Below, one piece after another: positions 17,519-25,283 of a stretch of 64,000 bases of DNA (position 1 is its first letter; every line of letters starts with the position of its first letter). The translations under genes were made by a program, and so were the position numbers. Source of the DNA: Candidatus Sulfotelmatobacter sp. (lineage in GTDB: Bacteria; Acidobacteriota; Terriglobia; Terriglobales; Acidobacteriaceae); assembly GCA_025462865.1 (NCBI GenBank), contig JAOAPI010000045.1, forward strand, positions 1-64,000, in the 5' to 3' direction. Under the pieces are notes generated by a model. That model did no database searches and had not been told where the DNA came from. It saw nothing but the letters and a program-made list of their open reading frames with translations.

Positions 17519-18613
17519 GTGAAACTTGATAAAGATCTATTGGCAAGACTCCCCAAAGTCCTTTTGCACGAGCATTTGGATGGAGTGTTGCGGCCCCAAA
17601 GCATTATTGATTTGGCCAGGGATGTGAAATATGCCGGCCTTCCCACCAACGATCCCGAGGCTCTGGCCCAATGGTTTTTTCGCGGAGCGAATCAAGGCAG
17701 TCTCGCAAAATATCTGGAAGGATTTGCGCACACGATTGCGGTAATGCAGACTGAGGAGGCGCTGCAGCGCGTCGCCTATGAGCAAGCCGAGGATCTGAGC
17801 AGAGACGGAATCCTTTATTTTGAGACCCGCTTTGCGCCAGTCTTTCACACGCAGATGGGGTTGACCCATCAGCAGATCGTCTCAGCGGTGCTGAAAGGAT
17901 TGGAGCAAGGACGAAAAGATTTCGGCATTGCCTCTGGTTTGATCATCTGCGCGATGCGCAACATGAGTACTTCTCTGGAAATGGCCGAGCTTGCGGTCGA
18001 CTTTCGGGCACGCGGAGTTGTAGGCTTCGATCTTGCCGGCGAAGAAGGTGGGTTTCCACCGAAGAAGCATGTGGATGCGTTCCACTACATTCAGCGCGAG
18101 AACTTCAATATTACGATTCATGCGGGCGAAGGGTACGGAAAGGAATCGATCTGGCAGGCGATACAGTATTGTGGGGCGCATCGCATCGGGCACGGCACAC
18201 GTCTCATCGAAGATATCGCTGTTGTAGATGGCAAGGCGGTGAAGCTGGGCAATCTTGCCCAGTATGTTCTCGACAAACGTATCCCGCTGGAGATTTGCCT
18301 GCTCAGCAATGTCCATACGGGCGCTACGCGTACTTTGGCGGAACATCCTTTCCGCATTCTGTACGAGGAGAAATTCCGCGTTACGCTCAACACAGACAAT
18401 CGCCTGATGAGCCGTACTACAATGAGCCGGGAATTCGATGCCGCCGCAGAGACATTCGGTTTGTCTGTGGATGATTTCGAGAAGATTACGATCAATGCCA
18501 TGAAGAGCGCATTCCTGCCCTACAAGAAGCGATTGGATTTCATCTATTCCGCGATCAAGCCCGGTTATGCGAGAATCCGCGCATCGATTGAGGCGGCCCG
18601 CCAAAGAACCTAA
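17519..18613 (+). CDS. add: adenosine deaminase
   Basis: The 364-residue product (GTG start 17519; a TTG at 17465 in the same frame is less likely) has the adenosine/AMP deaminase TIM-barrel motifs: HEHLDG for the first zinc ligands, ITIHAGEGYG with the third histidine and the catalytic glutamate, HRIGHGTR, and NTDNRLMS for the zinc aspartate. NTDN in place of NTDD is usual in the actinobacterial-type branch. It converts adenosine to inosine in the cytoplasm. It sits about 180 bases downstream of the cytosine deaminase-like gene and 70 upstream of guanine deaminase. Confidence 0.92.
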   Translation: MKLDKDLLARLPKVLLHEHLDGVLRPQSIIDLARDVKYAGLPTNDPEALAQWFFRGANQGSLAKYLEGFAHTIAVMQTEEALQRVAYEQAEDLSRDGILYFETRFAPVFHTQMGLTHQQIVSAVLKGLEQGRKDFGIASGLIICAMRNMSTSLEMAELAVDFRARGVVGFDLAGEEGGFPPKKHVDAFHYIQRENFNITIHAGEGYGKESIWQAIQYCGAHRIGHGTRLIEDIAVVDGKAVKLGNLAQYVLDKRIPLEICLLSNVHTGATRTLAEHPFRILYEEKFRVTLNTDNRLMSRTTMSREFDAAAETFGLSVDDFEKITINAMKSAFLPYKKRLDFIYSAIKPGYARIRASIEAARQRT

Positions 18614-18683
18614 AGTCAACTGACGTGCGGGTTCGAGCGGCTGACGCCGCCTGGCCACAGCGAAGATCGGACAGAACGAACGC

Positions 18684-19151
18684 ATGTACAACCTCTTCAT
18701 GGAACGCGCCATTCGCCTCTCGATTGACAATGTTCAATCAGGTAGCGGCGGCCCGTTCGGTGCAGTTGTCGTGAAAGAGGGTGCCATCATCGGCGAAGCA
18801 TCGAATCAAGTTACCTCCACGAATGATCCCACAGCCCATGCGGAAATTCTTGCCATTCGCGGCGCTTGCAGCAAACTGGCTGTCTTCGAACTGGAAGGCT
18901 GCGAGATTTATAGCTCTTGCGAGCCATGCCCCATGTGTCTCGGAGCAATTTACTGGGCCCGTCTCACTCGCGTTTATTTTGCTAACGCCGCTGCAGATGC
19001 GGCCAAGATTGGATTCGACGATTCACTGATCTATCGTGAACTCGCCCAGCCAATTTCGCAGCGGAAGATTCCGATGATTCAGATGATGCGCGAAGAGGCA
19101 TTGGCAGCGTTTCGTTCGTGGGAAAACAAGCCTGACAAGATCGTGTATTGA
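18684..19151 (+). CDS. guaD: guanine deaminase
   Basis: The 155-residue product matches the small zinc guanine deaminase of the cytidine-deaminase fold. It shows GGPFGAVVVKEGAIIGE, NDPTAHAEI with the zinc histidine and catalytic glutamate, and SCEPCPMCLGAIYWAR with both zinc cysteines. Typical of the GuaD branch are the DAAKIGFDDSLIYREL segment and the aromatic C-terminus that swaps between subunits. It converts guanine to xanthine. It is the third gene of the salvage cluster; the permease gene begins 42 bases after its stop. Confidence 0.92.
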   Translation: MYNLFMERAIRLSIDNVQSGSGGPFGAVVVKEGAIIGEASNQVTSTNDPTAHAEILAIRGACSKLAVFELEGCEIYSSCEPCPMCLGAIYWARLTRVYFANAAADAAKIGFDDSLIYRELAQPISQRKIPMIQMMREEALAAFRSWENKPDKIVY

Positions 19152-19193
19152 GTCGTTCGAGCATTCACCCTATCCAGCGCCCCGGAGAATGGA

Positions 19194-20489
19194 TTGATCG
19201 ATCGTTACTTCAAGCTCGCCGAGAATCACACGTCAGTGAAACAGGAGATGTTGGGCGGCCTCACCACCTTCGTCACAATGGCTTACATCATTGTGGTGAA
19301 TCCCCAGATTCTTGCGCAGGCGGGAATGCCGGCAGATGGAGTAGTCTTTGCAACTTGCGTTTCCGCCGCCATTGCGACCTTGGTGATGGGCCTTTATGCC
19401 AATTATCCAATTGCGTTGGCGCCGGGCATGTCACTCAATGCCTATTTTACTTATTCCGTTTGCATCGCCATGCACGTGCCTTGGCGGACGGCGCTTGCGG
19501 TGGTCTTTTGTTCCGGCGTCCTATTCCTTCTCCTTACAGTCACGCGCGTTCGCGAACAGATTGTTAATGGAATGCCCGACAGCCTGAAGCACTCCACTGC
19601 GGCTGGCATCGGCATGTTCATTGCATTTGTGGGATTGCGAAATGCGAAACTTGTCGTGGCTAACCCGGCCACTTATGTGGGCCTCGGCAACTTCGGCGAC
19701 AAAGAAGTGCAGACAGCCTGTTTCGGACTTGTTCTCACACTGATTCTAATGTCGCGAAAAGTGCACGGAGCCATCCTGTTTGGGGTTTTTGGCACGGCGC
19801 TGCTCGGATTTCTTCGCGGGATCACCAGTTGGCCGACTGCGATATTCGCAGTGCCGCATCCCTCTTCTACGTTCTTGCAGCTCGATTTTCGTGGGCTGAG
19901 CCATCTTGGGCTACTCGAGATCCTGTTTGCATTCTTGTTTGTGGACCTGTTCGACAACGTTGGCACGTTGGTGGGAGTGTGCGAGCAAGGCGGCTTCATC
20001 AAGGATGGGAAAATTCCCCGGGTCGGCCGTGTGCTGGTTGCAGATGCCGTCGGCACAGTCTTCGGCTCGCTGACGGGCACCTCGACAGTGACGAGTTACA
20101 TTGAAAGCGCCGCCGGAGTTGCAGCCGGCGCGCGTACTGGACTGAGCAATGTTGCGGTCGCGGCGCTCTTCCTGCTAGCCACTTTCTGTTCGCCGCTGGC
20201 GACTGCGATTCCAGCCTACGCAACGGCGCCGGCGCTAATTTTGGTTGGCGTCCTTATGACGCAATCCATTGCGCAAATCGCCTGGCAGGAATTCAGCGAG
20301 GCGGTTCCAGCATTCATTACGATGCTCGCCACCCCTCTTACTTTCAGCATCGCGACCGGACTGAGTCTTGGCCTGATTTCATACACAGTGGTGAAACTTG
20401 CAGCCGGCAAGTTTCGCGAAGTGAATGCGCTGGTTTGGATCCTCACAATCCTATTTATTTTGCGGTATGTTTATTTGGCCGCTGCTTGA
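19194..20489 (+). CDS. NCS2/AzgA-type purine permease
   Basis: The start is TTG 19194, supported by a GGAG ribosome site six bases upstream (19184-19187); the nearby ATG at 19189 is out of frame. The 431-residue product has 10-12 membrane helices and the AzgA/PbuG signatures: GGLTTFVTMAYIIVVNPQIL, ALAPGMSLNAYFTY, FLFVDLFDNVGTLVGV and GSLTGTSTVTSYIESAAGVA. Family members import hypoxanthine, guanine or adenine with protons. As the last gene after three deaminases it probably supplies their bases. Confidence 0.93.
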   Translation: MIDRYFKLAENHTSVKQEMLGGLTTFVTMAYIIVVNPQILAQAGMPADGVVFATCVSAAIATLVMGLYANYPIALAPGMSLNAYFTYSVCIAMHVPWRTALAVVFCSGVLFLLLTVTRVREQIVNGMPDSLKHSTAAGIGMFIAFVGLRNAKLVVANPATYVGLGNFGDKEVQTACFGLVLTLILMSRKVHGAILFGVFGTALLGFLRGITSWPTAIFAVPHPSSTFLQLDFRGLSHLGLLEILFAFLFVDLFDNVGTLVGVCEQGGFIKDGKIPRVGRVLVADAVGTVFGSLTGTSTVTSYIESAAGVAAGARTGLSNVAVAALFLLATFCSPLATAIPAYATAPALILVGVLMTQSIAQIAWQEFSEAVPAFITMLATPLTFSIATGLSLGLISYTVVKLAAGKFREVNALVWILTILFILRYVYLAAA

Positions 20490-20527
20490 CGTTAAGTGTT
20501 GGGCGATTTGCTTTTTGCTCACCCAAG

Positions 20528-20971
20528 TCACTTGCCTGGTGTAACCGCCGAGACCGAGATCTTGGTTCCATTCAGGTTGCCAAGAATCCGGACGCGTTGG
20601 CCAGCCATCCGCTTCAGCTGCTGAAGATTTCCTTCGAGAACATAGACGTTGTCGCCGTCCACGAGGGCAAACTGTTCACCGCCGTGAACGCAAACCCGAG
20701 TACAATCAGCGGCCGCCATGCCGATCGCCGCGGAATGTTTGGCGCCGCACCGCGTGTCGGTGATTACTCCCTCATAGCTTTGACTGGACAGCGCAGGCGA
20801 AGCGTTATTCTGCGCTAGCACCGGTTTTGCAGCTGCGGTTGTATCGATGAGACTTGATGATGCGATTATCAACGCCGAGAGACCAGCCAGGAGAAAGGCG
20901 ACTCTCCTTCGGGTTGCCGGAGCGTCAACCGAGCGGCAAGCCATGATCGTATTCAGTGCGGACATTTTCAT
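20528..20971 (-). CDS. secreted/anchored small protein of unknown function
   Basis: The 147-residue product begins with a hydrophobic segment after basic residues (RRRVAFLLAGLSALIIASSS), a signal peptide or anchor. The C-terminal 80 residues read SYEGVITDTRCGAKHSAAIG, then CTRVCVHGGEQFALVDGDN, VYVLEGN and QRVRILGNLNG. This small beta fold with three cysteines is a recurrent acidobacterial type, resembling the DUF5818-like protein next to it in layout (G-x-I-x-D, Y-x-L, V-x-V-x-G). Starts at 20971, 20965 or 20944 are possible and none has a clear ribosome site. Function is unknown. Confidence 0.7.
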   Translation of the reverse strand: MKMSALNTIMACRSVDAPATRRRVAFLLAGLSALIIASSSLIDTTAAAKPVLAQNNASPALSSQSYEGVITDTRCGAKHSAAIGMAAADCTRVCVHGGEQFALVDGDNVYVLEGNLQQLKRMAGQRVRILGNLNGTKISVSAVTPGK

Positions 20972-21056
20972 AAATATGCTTTTTTATGTAGCCCTGCGAT
21001 TACCGCTGCCCAGTCAGGAATGGAGCGGCCAATGCTGTTTAATTTGTCGCTCTAAC

Positions 21057-21518
21057 TTAGGAAATCAGCTCGATGCTAATGATATGGAGGCTATTGCCTT
21101 TCGCATCGAGAGTACCGGCAACTTTCACTTGTTTGCCTTCGTATCGCTTGGCGCGATCCTGATCGTCGAGCTCGTAGGTATTGCTACTCGAGACCTTCAA
21201 GATGTATCGGCTGCCATCTTTCACTATTGTGCCCGTCAGAGTTTGCGCGGCAGGTTGTTGCTTGGGTAGCTCCTGAGAGGGAGAGCTCGCCGATGGCTCT
21301 GGCTGGTCTCCAGATTGCTGAACGGGACGATCAGGCGGGGGCAGCGGCTGCGGTACAGGTTGTGGTTTCTGCACTTGTGACCAAGCGATGAGTTGTGGTC
21401 CCAGAATCTCAGACCCGAGTGAAGGGCTGGGCTTTCCCTCAAAGCTCTGCGAAAACATAAAAGGAGCGGACGCAAGGAGGAACACCAACGCAGATAACAA
21501 ACTGCTCTGTTGTTTCAT
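21057..21518 (-). CDS. DUF5818-like secreted protein
   Basis: ATG 21518 has an AGGAGGT ribosome site and gives 153 residues with a signal peptide (SLLSALVFLLASAPFMFS|Q). A Pro/Gln-rich linker (KPQPVPQPLPPPDRP) leads to a C-terminal beta domain: LTGTIVKDGSRYILKV, NTYELDDQDRAKRYEGK, QVKVAGTLDAKGN. This matches DUF5818 as I know it, a small OB-like fold of unknown role in Acidobacteria. It lies upstream of, and in the same direction as, the similar 147-residue protein; the 85-base gap leaves co-transcription open. Confidence 0.75.
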   Translation of the reverse strand: MKQQSSLLSALVFLLASAPFMFSQSFEGKPSPSLGSEILGPQLIAWSQVQKPQPVPQPLPPPDRPVQQSGDQPEPSASSPSQELPKQQPAAQTLTGTIVKDGSRYILKVSSSNTYELDDQDRAKRYEGKQVKVAGTLDAKGNSLHIISIELIS

Positions 21519-21963
21519 AAGACCTCCTAAAACGGCCAACTTCAATTAGGCAAATGCCGTGCCAACTCCAGACTATTGATTACAGACCACTTTTTCTGGC
21601 GCACGCTGAATTACGTGCAAATCCTGCCTCGGCATCATCCATTTCTACATGGCAGTATTTGGAGCGTCCATACAACGTTTCCCGTAACGTAGAGATGAAC
21701 GGGTGAAAGCGGGCTGGTCGGTGCATTAGCGCTTTAAATTACACGATTTACTGTATGGGCAGCGGCCACGTCGTCTTCTAAGCTGTGGCTCTACTCGACA
21801 GACGCCCCCATCGAGCAGGTGCCAGTTCACTGGGAGAACCGGCACCTGCTCTCCTCTTTTGTGGCCATTTACAGCGCTGCGAACAGCCAAATACAGGTTG
21901 AACGGGATTCGCAAAAACCGCACACGGTCGTTACAGTGTCGTGCAGAGCACAAAGGAGGCCTT
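21519..21963. other. 445-bp stretch without a gene, holding a strong hairpin
   Basis: Divergent spacer between the DUF5818-like gene (-) and DUF1328 gene (+). No coding frame is convincing. A strong hairpin at 21813-21851 with a T-rich tail has no upstream gene to terminate on the plus strand, so part of this stretch may encode a small RNA. Confidence 0.5.
21813..21860 (+). terminator. orphan terminator-like hairpin, possible small-RNA end
   Basis: GAGCAGGTGCC (21813-21823) pairs perfectly with GGCACCTGCTC (21841-21851). Inside, GTTC pairs with GAAC around an ACTGGGA loop after one A/C mismatch. TCCTCTTTT follows. The nearest plus-strand gene upstream ends at 20489, over 1.3 kb away and behind two minus-strand genes. 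Confidence 0.55.
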
Positions 21964-22137
21964 ATGCTTTACTGGACGCTTGTATTTTTAGTGATCGCAT
22001 TGATCGCCGGAGTTTTGGGCTTCACAGGCGTGGCCGTCGCGGCCGCCGGGGTCGCCAAGCTCCTGTTTGTAGTCTTCTTGATCTTGTTCGTGATCTCGCT
22101 GGTAACTCACCTGGGCAGGCGCCGAAGCGGCGTTTAG
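21964..22137 (+). CDS. DUF1328-family small membrane protein, 57 aa
   Basis: ATG 21964 has an AAAGGAGG site ending four bases upstream. The product reads [54 protein letters not shown]. Two helices and the LYW start, AGVLGFTG turn and AKLLF motif are the DUF1328 (YtjA-like) pattern. The family is small, membrane-bound and of unknown function, often near stress genes. It starts a rightward row of small stress-type genes. Confidence 0.88.
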   Translation: MLYWTLVFLVIALIAGVLGFTGVAVAAAGVAKLLFVVFLILFVISLVTHLGRRRSGV

Positions 22138-22171
22138 GCTACGACAGATTAGTTTTCTGTTCATGATCGAC

Positions 22172-22221
22172 AGTTGCTGCGGGGGATTCGCTCCCAACCT
22201 TTGCAATCTCTTGCAGCAACT
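22172..22221 (+). other. nested hairpin after the DUF1328 gene
   Basis: AGTTGCTGC (22172-22180) pairs with GCAGCAACT (22213-22221). The loop contains a second small stem (GGGA-TTCGC-TCCC). There is no T-tract, so termination is uncertain. Confidence 0.4.
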
Positions 22222-22289
22222 AAGTTTCTAGATGGCGCTTAAATCTCAAAGGCGCGGCACGTCAGCGCTTTATTAGGAGAATGGTTTAT

Positions 22290-22511
22290 ATGGCAGACGA
22301 TATGGAGAAGAAAGGCAATCAATTCGGACAAGGCCAACAGAGCGGTCAATCCGGACAATCCGGCCAACAGGGTCAGCAGAGTGGTCAGTCCGGTCAATCT
22401 GGACAAGGACAGCAGAGCGGCCAGGGCGGCCAGAACCAGCAGAAAAAGGGCGGTCAGAACCAGACCGACGAAGAGGATCAGAACCGCGACCGTCAGCGCC
22501 GCGCTTCGTAG
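22290..22511 (+). CDS. Gly/Gln/Ser repeat low-complexity protein, 73 aa
   Basis: I choose ATG 22290 because AGGAG at 22275-22279 is ten bases upstream; an ATG at 22281 is too close. The product (MADDMEKKGNQFGQ) is built almost wholly from GQQSGQ and SGQSGQ repeats and ends in a charged tail (TDEEDQNRDRQRR). It has no hydrophobic core and should be disordered. It lies between DUF1328 and a Lys-rich protein and has its own terminator. A hydration or desiccation-protection role would fit but is only inferred. The codon-regular repeat also creates a long open frame on the other strand, which I reject. Confidence 0.75.
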   Translation: MADDMEKKGNQFGQGQQSGQSGQSGQQGQQSGQSGQSGQGQQSGQGGQNQQKKGGQNQTDEEDQNRDRQRRAS

Positions 22512-22540
22512 TATCCTCACCAAGGAAAGATGTGGAGTGG

Positions 22541-22571
22541 AGTCCCGGCCATGCGCCGGGACTTCATTTTT
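22541..22571 (+). terminator. intrinsic terminator of the Gly/Gln-repeat gene
   Basis: AGTCCCGGC, loop CATGC, GCCGGGACT and then TCATTTTT. The 9-bp stem is perfect. It lies 30 bases after the stop. Confidence 0.8.
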
Positions 22572-22604
22572 GCACGGAATCTCTTCTGGACTCAGAGGCA
22601 GCAA

Positions 22605-22901
22605 ATGACGGTTAAGAAGCAGTCCCCGAAGCAAGAACCTTTCTTGAATACGGTCGCCCGCAAATTGGGATATGCCGCCGGGGCATTGACCAATGCCGCT
22701 CAAGGGTTAACCGATAACATTTCAGCATTGCCCAAGATCTCCTCGAAGGCAAGAACAAAGCCCGCCTCGGACGCTGACTCCTCGACTCCCGGCCGTAAAC
22801 CTAGTAAAAGACGAGTGGCAAGAACATCACCTGCGCAACGTCGACGTAAATCCCCCCTCCGCAAGCCAAAAAAGGCGGCAAAAAAATCGCGGCGGCGGTA
22901 A
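22605..22901 (+). CDS. Lys/Arg-rich small basic protein, histone-H1-like tail
   Basis: ATG 22605 lies past the terminator and has AGAGG at 22593-22597. The 98-residue product has an N-terminal helix region (FLNTVARKLGYAAGALTNAA, then LTDNISALP) and a C-terminus packed with Lys, Arg, Pro and Ala (KPSKRRVARTSPAQRRRK, KPKKAAKKSRRR). This composition resembles histone-H1-like bacterial DNA-binding tails, so nucleoid or RNA binding is likely by composition only. It is not a recognised family. Confidence 0.65.
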   Translation: MTVKKQSPKQEPFLNTVARKLGYAAGALTNAAQGLTDNISALPKISSKARTKPASDADSSTPGRKPSKRRVARTSPAQRRRKSPLRKPKKAAKKSRRR

Positions 22902-23105
22902 GTCGATCCAAGAGCAGTAACGTCTGGCGGAATGTTTCCGATCGAACACAATTCCGAATCGGCGCACGGGGAATTTTAGCCTTCCTTACGGAGTCTCCCG
23001 TATTGTCCGTCCACGCACGAGCGAACTACTTTCGACTAGCCGCTCCACAATTTGGCGACTTTAAGGATCATGGCGCGAGATACCTATCTTAAGGAGGAAT
23101 ACAAA

Positions 23106-23663
23106 ATGGCAAAGAGCTCATTGCGAGACTTGTACACTGACGAACTTCGGGATCTTTACAATGCGGAAACACAACTGGTCAAGGCTCTGCCGAAAATGGC
23201 CAAGGCGGCCGCGAACGATCAACTACGCGAGGCATTCGAGGAGCATTTGAGGCAGACTTCTGAGCATGTTTCGCGCTTAGAGCAAATCTTCGAGCAGTTG
23301 GGAGAGAAGGCATCGGGCAAGAAGTGCGTTGGAATGGAAGGTTTAGTCAAAGAAGGATCAGAGATGATCAAGGAAGACTATCCCGAGGAAGTAAAGGACG
23401 CTGGAATCATCGGAGCCGCACAGAGAGTCGAGCACTATGAAATGGCCGGATACGGAACTGCTCGAGCTTTTGCCGAAATCCTGGGCGAGAACGACCATGT
23501 TTCTCTGCTGGAGCAGACCTTGGAAGAGGAGAAGCAGGCTGACGAGAAGTTGACACAGCTTGCCGAACAAATAAATCCTCAGGCAGCTGAAGAACAGGGT
23601 CGGGGGTCGGGATCTTCTAGCAGCGCGGGTCGGTCCAACTCGAAATCCCGGAGAGCGGCCTAG
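23106..23663 (+). CDS. DUF892/YciF ferritin-like stress protein
   Basis: ATG 23106 follows AGGAGG at 23092-23097. The 185-residue product is the YciF-type four-helix ferritin-like fold: LRDLYTDELRDLYNAETQL, LPKMAKAAANDQLREAF, HLRQTSEHVSRLEQIFE, a cysteine in GKKCVGMEGL, and RVEHYEMAGYGTARAFAE with the metal-ligand Glu/His pattern. Family members are dimeric and stress-induced; an iron site is known but the reaction is not. A Ser/Gly/Arg tail of about 30 residues (GRGSGSSSSAGRSNSKSRR) is added to the normal fold. Confidence 0.92.
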   Translation: MAKSSLRDLYTDELRDLYNAETQLVKALPKMAKAAANDQLREAFEEHLRQTSEHVSRLEQIFEQLGEKASGKKCVGMEGLVKEGSEMIKEDYPEEVKDAGIIGAAQRVEHYEMAGYGTARAFAEILGENDHVSLLEQTLEEEKQADEKLTQLAEQINPQAAEEQGRGSGSSSSAGRSNSKSRRAA

Positions 23664-23693
23664 GGTAATGTCGGTCTGGACTTCGCTTGGACG

Positions 23694-23724
23694 GAAGGGA
23701 TCCTTAAAGATCCCTTCTTTTTTT
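23694..23724 (+). terminator. intrinsic terminator of the DUF892 gene
   Basis: GAAGGGATC, loop CTTAAA, GATCCCTTC and seven Ts. It is a textbook intrinsic terminator about 30 bases after the stop. Confidence 0.9.
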
Positions 23725-23833
23725 GTCCTGTGAACCCGCCTACGGTGTTTACCGTATAGCGGTATCTTAGAACGGATGCTACAGTGAAACCAAGTCATTC
23801 CTGCAGTGAATCCACCTGGATAGAGGTTGTATT

Positions 23834-24079
23834 ATGACGAACCAAACTCCCCAACCCTTCCTCCGAAGCTGGAGAGAGCTTTACAGCGCCGCGCTGTTCG
23901 AAACAGATAAGAAACAGATCCCCTGCCGCATCTCTGAAGCCGAGAAAGCGATTGTGGCACGCGCAAGAGAACTTTTTGCAGCTGGATCTGACACCATTGA
24001 AGAAGATCAGGCGTTGGACGATGCTTTATACGCCCTGCGTGCCCTGCAGAATTGCCTGGAATTCCGCGCGGCCGCGTAA
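23834..24079 (+). CDS. small acidic hypothetical protein, 81 aa
   Basis: The 81-residue product reads FLRSWRELYSAALFETDKKQ, RISEAEKAIVARARELF, DTIEEDQALDDALYALRALQ. It is soluble and all-helical. I recall the WRELYxAALFETD and ALDDALYALRAL pattern as a common short acidobacterial protein without known function. GAGG lies about ten bases before the ATG. It converges with the next gene, with 21 bases between stops. Confidence 0.7.
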   Translation: MTNQTPQPFLRSWRELYSAALFETDKKQIPCRISEAEKAIVARARELFAAGSDTIEEDQALDDALYALRALQNCLEFRAAA

Positions 24080-24100
24080 ACTGAAGCGCGCGTACGGGGA

Positions 24101-24346
24101 TCAAACCTTCCAAAGTTGAGCCAAGGCCCGAGCTGCGTCGGAAAGCGCCCGCTTCTCCGCCCCGGCTTGAGAGAGTCCGAGAATCCGGGCGCGGGAGACT
24201 ATTGGAGCCCGGTATCGCAGTCTTTCCTTGGCCTCGACGTCTGCCTGATGGATTTCGCACACGGCTGTCTCGAATACCCGTTTCAGGTCCTCGGGAGAGG
24301 CAGGACGCTGTGCTTCAAACTGCTGTTGGGTCATTTTGTATGCCAT
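24101..24346 (-). CDS. small helical hypothetical protein, 81 aa
   Basis: I prefer ATG 24346 (MAYKMTQQQFEAQRPASPEDL) over an upstream start at 24445, whose extra 33 residues look non-coding. The product is soluble and helical (KRVFETAVCEIHQADVEAKE, ARILGLSQAGAEKRALSDA). It is not a recognised family. There is no strong ribosome site, so this is a moderate call. Confidence 0.5.
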   Translation of the reverse strand: MAYKMTQQQFEAQRPASPEDLKRVFETAVCEIHQADVEAKERLRYRAPIVSRARILGLSQAGAEKRALSDAARALAQLWKV

Positions 24347-24517
24347 GTAAGGCTCAACTTTCTGACAAGGTCGAAAGCTCAAATCTACTGTGCGACTGTA
24401 GAATGGTCCCCTCGCAGCAACAATACTGTGGACTCCCCGTTGCATGGCGATAGTCTCCCCTATTTGTCGAGAGCCGCAAATGTACGGGTTTCGAACAAAT
24501 ATCAGCCACGGCGAAGC

Positions 24518-24551
24518 AAAAAAAAGGGGCTCGCCAAGCGAACCCCTTTTT
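24518..24551. terminator. intrinsic terminator of the lmo0937-CsbD unit
   Basis: AAAAAGGGG and CCCCTTTTT form the outer stem, and TCGC-CAA-GCGA the inner stem after a C/A mismatch. It lies 50 bases past the CsbD stop on the minus strand and has T-tracts on both strands. Confidence 0.85.
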
Positions 24552-24600
24552 GGATCGGATGATAATTTTTAGAAATCGCCAACACCAGGCCTGAGACTGA

Positions 24601-24849
24601 CTAGCCAGCCTTGCGCTGCTGATCTTCTCTCTCAGCTTCATTTTCCTTGGCGGTATTGTCTGTTTTTGCCTTGTCAACCGCTTTCTGTCCGGCATCTTTC
24701 GCGTCGCCCCAAGCGTTCTGTACCTTACCTTCAGCTTGCTTGGCGGTGCCACGAATTTCGGCTTCCTTGTTACCCGTCCATTCGCCAGCCTGGCGTTCAA
24801 CACGTCCGGCTACGTCTTTGACTTTGCCTTCCACCTGATCTTTATTCAT
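24601..24849 (-). CDS. CsbD-family stress response protein
   Basis: ATG 24849 has GAGGAG six bases upstream; the open frame extends far further but overlaps another gene and has no support. The 82-residue product shows the CsbD repeat: MNKDQVEGKVKDVAGRVERQ, GEWTGNKEAEIRGTAKQAEGK, VQNAWGDAKDAGQKAVDKA. Family members are small, hydrophilic and induced in general stress; their mechanism is unknown. It follows the lmo0937-type gene by about 80 bases and ends in its own terminator. Confidence 0.92.
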   Translation of the reverse strand: MNKDQVEGKVKDVAGRVERQAGEWTGNKEAEIRGTAKQAEGKVQNAWGDAKDAGQKAVDKAKTDNTAKENEAEREDQQRKAG

Positions 24850-24929
24850 ACATTCTCCTCGTGAGATTGATTTCAAAGGATGGGGTTGTTCACTGCGCCG
24901 AGACAACCGGCGGTTCAATTCAGCGGAAC

Positions 24930-25082
24930 TCAAGCCACTGGACTTCGGCCTTGGATGAGGCGGATTAGGACCGCTACCACCGCTAAGACCAGAAGAATAT
25001 GAATAAATCCTCCCAGTGTGTACGAACTGACCATGCCTAAAAGCCACAGAATCAATAGCACAACAGCTATAGTCCAGAGCAT
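24930..25082 (-). CDS. lmo0937-family small membrane protein, 50 aa
   Basis: ATG 25082 has AAGGAG about five bases upstream. The product reads MLWTIAVVLLILWLLGMVSS, YTLGGFIHILLVLAVVAVLI, RLIQGRSPVA. Two helices with an S-x-x-T-x-G-G-x-I-H turn are the lmo0937-type membrane protein pattern. Such proteins often stand next to CsbD, as here. Function is unknown. It is in a different frame from a long, unsupported upstream extension of CsbD. Confidence 0.85.
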   Translation of the reverse strand: MLWTIAVVLLILWLLGMVSSYTLGGFIHILLVLAVVAVLIRLIQGRSPVA

Positions 25083-25283
25083 TGGCACTCCTTTCCTTAG
25101 GTCTGGTTGATCGGCAAACCGGTGACCTCAATCAAGTCGAAGTCTAGTTCGGGCCTATTGGGGGCAGGTATCGAGTAAAGGCCCTATTTGGCGTCCAATC
25201 TGGCTTTACGGGAAATCTCTGTCGACGACAGAGGATCGTGAACTAGACCTATGCGCCTCGGGCTAAGCTTAGCTACATGGCCG

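Noticed and set aside
22239-22703. 154-codon Leu-rich minus-strand frame that looks like a membrane protein
   Set aside because: It is the reverse of the GGN-CAG-type codons of the Gly/Gln-repeat gene and runs through its terminator.
24850-25131. 94-residue N-terminal extension of CsbD
   Set aside because: It overlaps a well-supported lmo0937-type gene in another frame, and CsbD has its own ribosome site at 24849.
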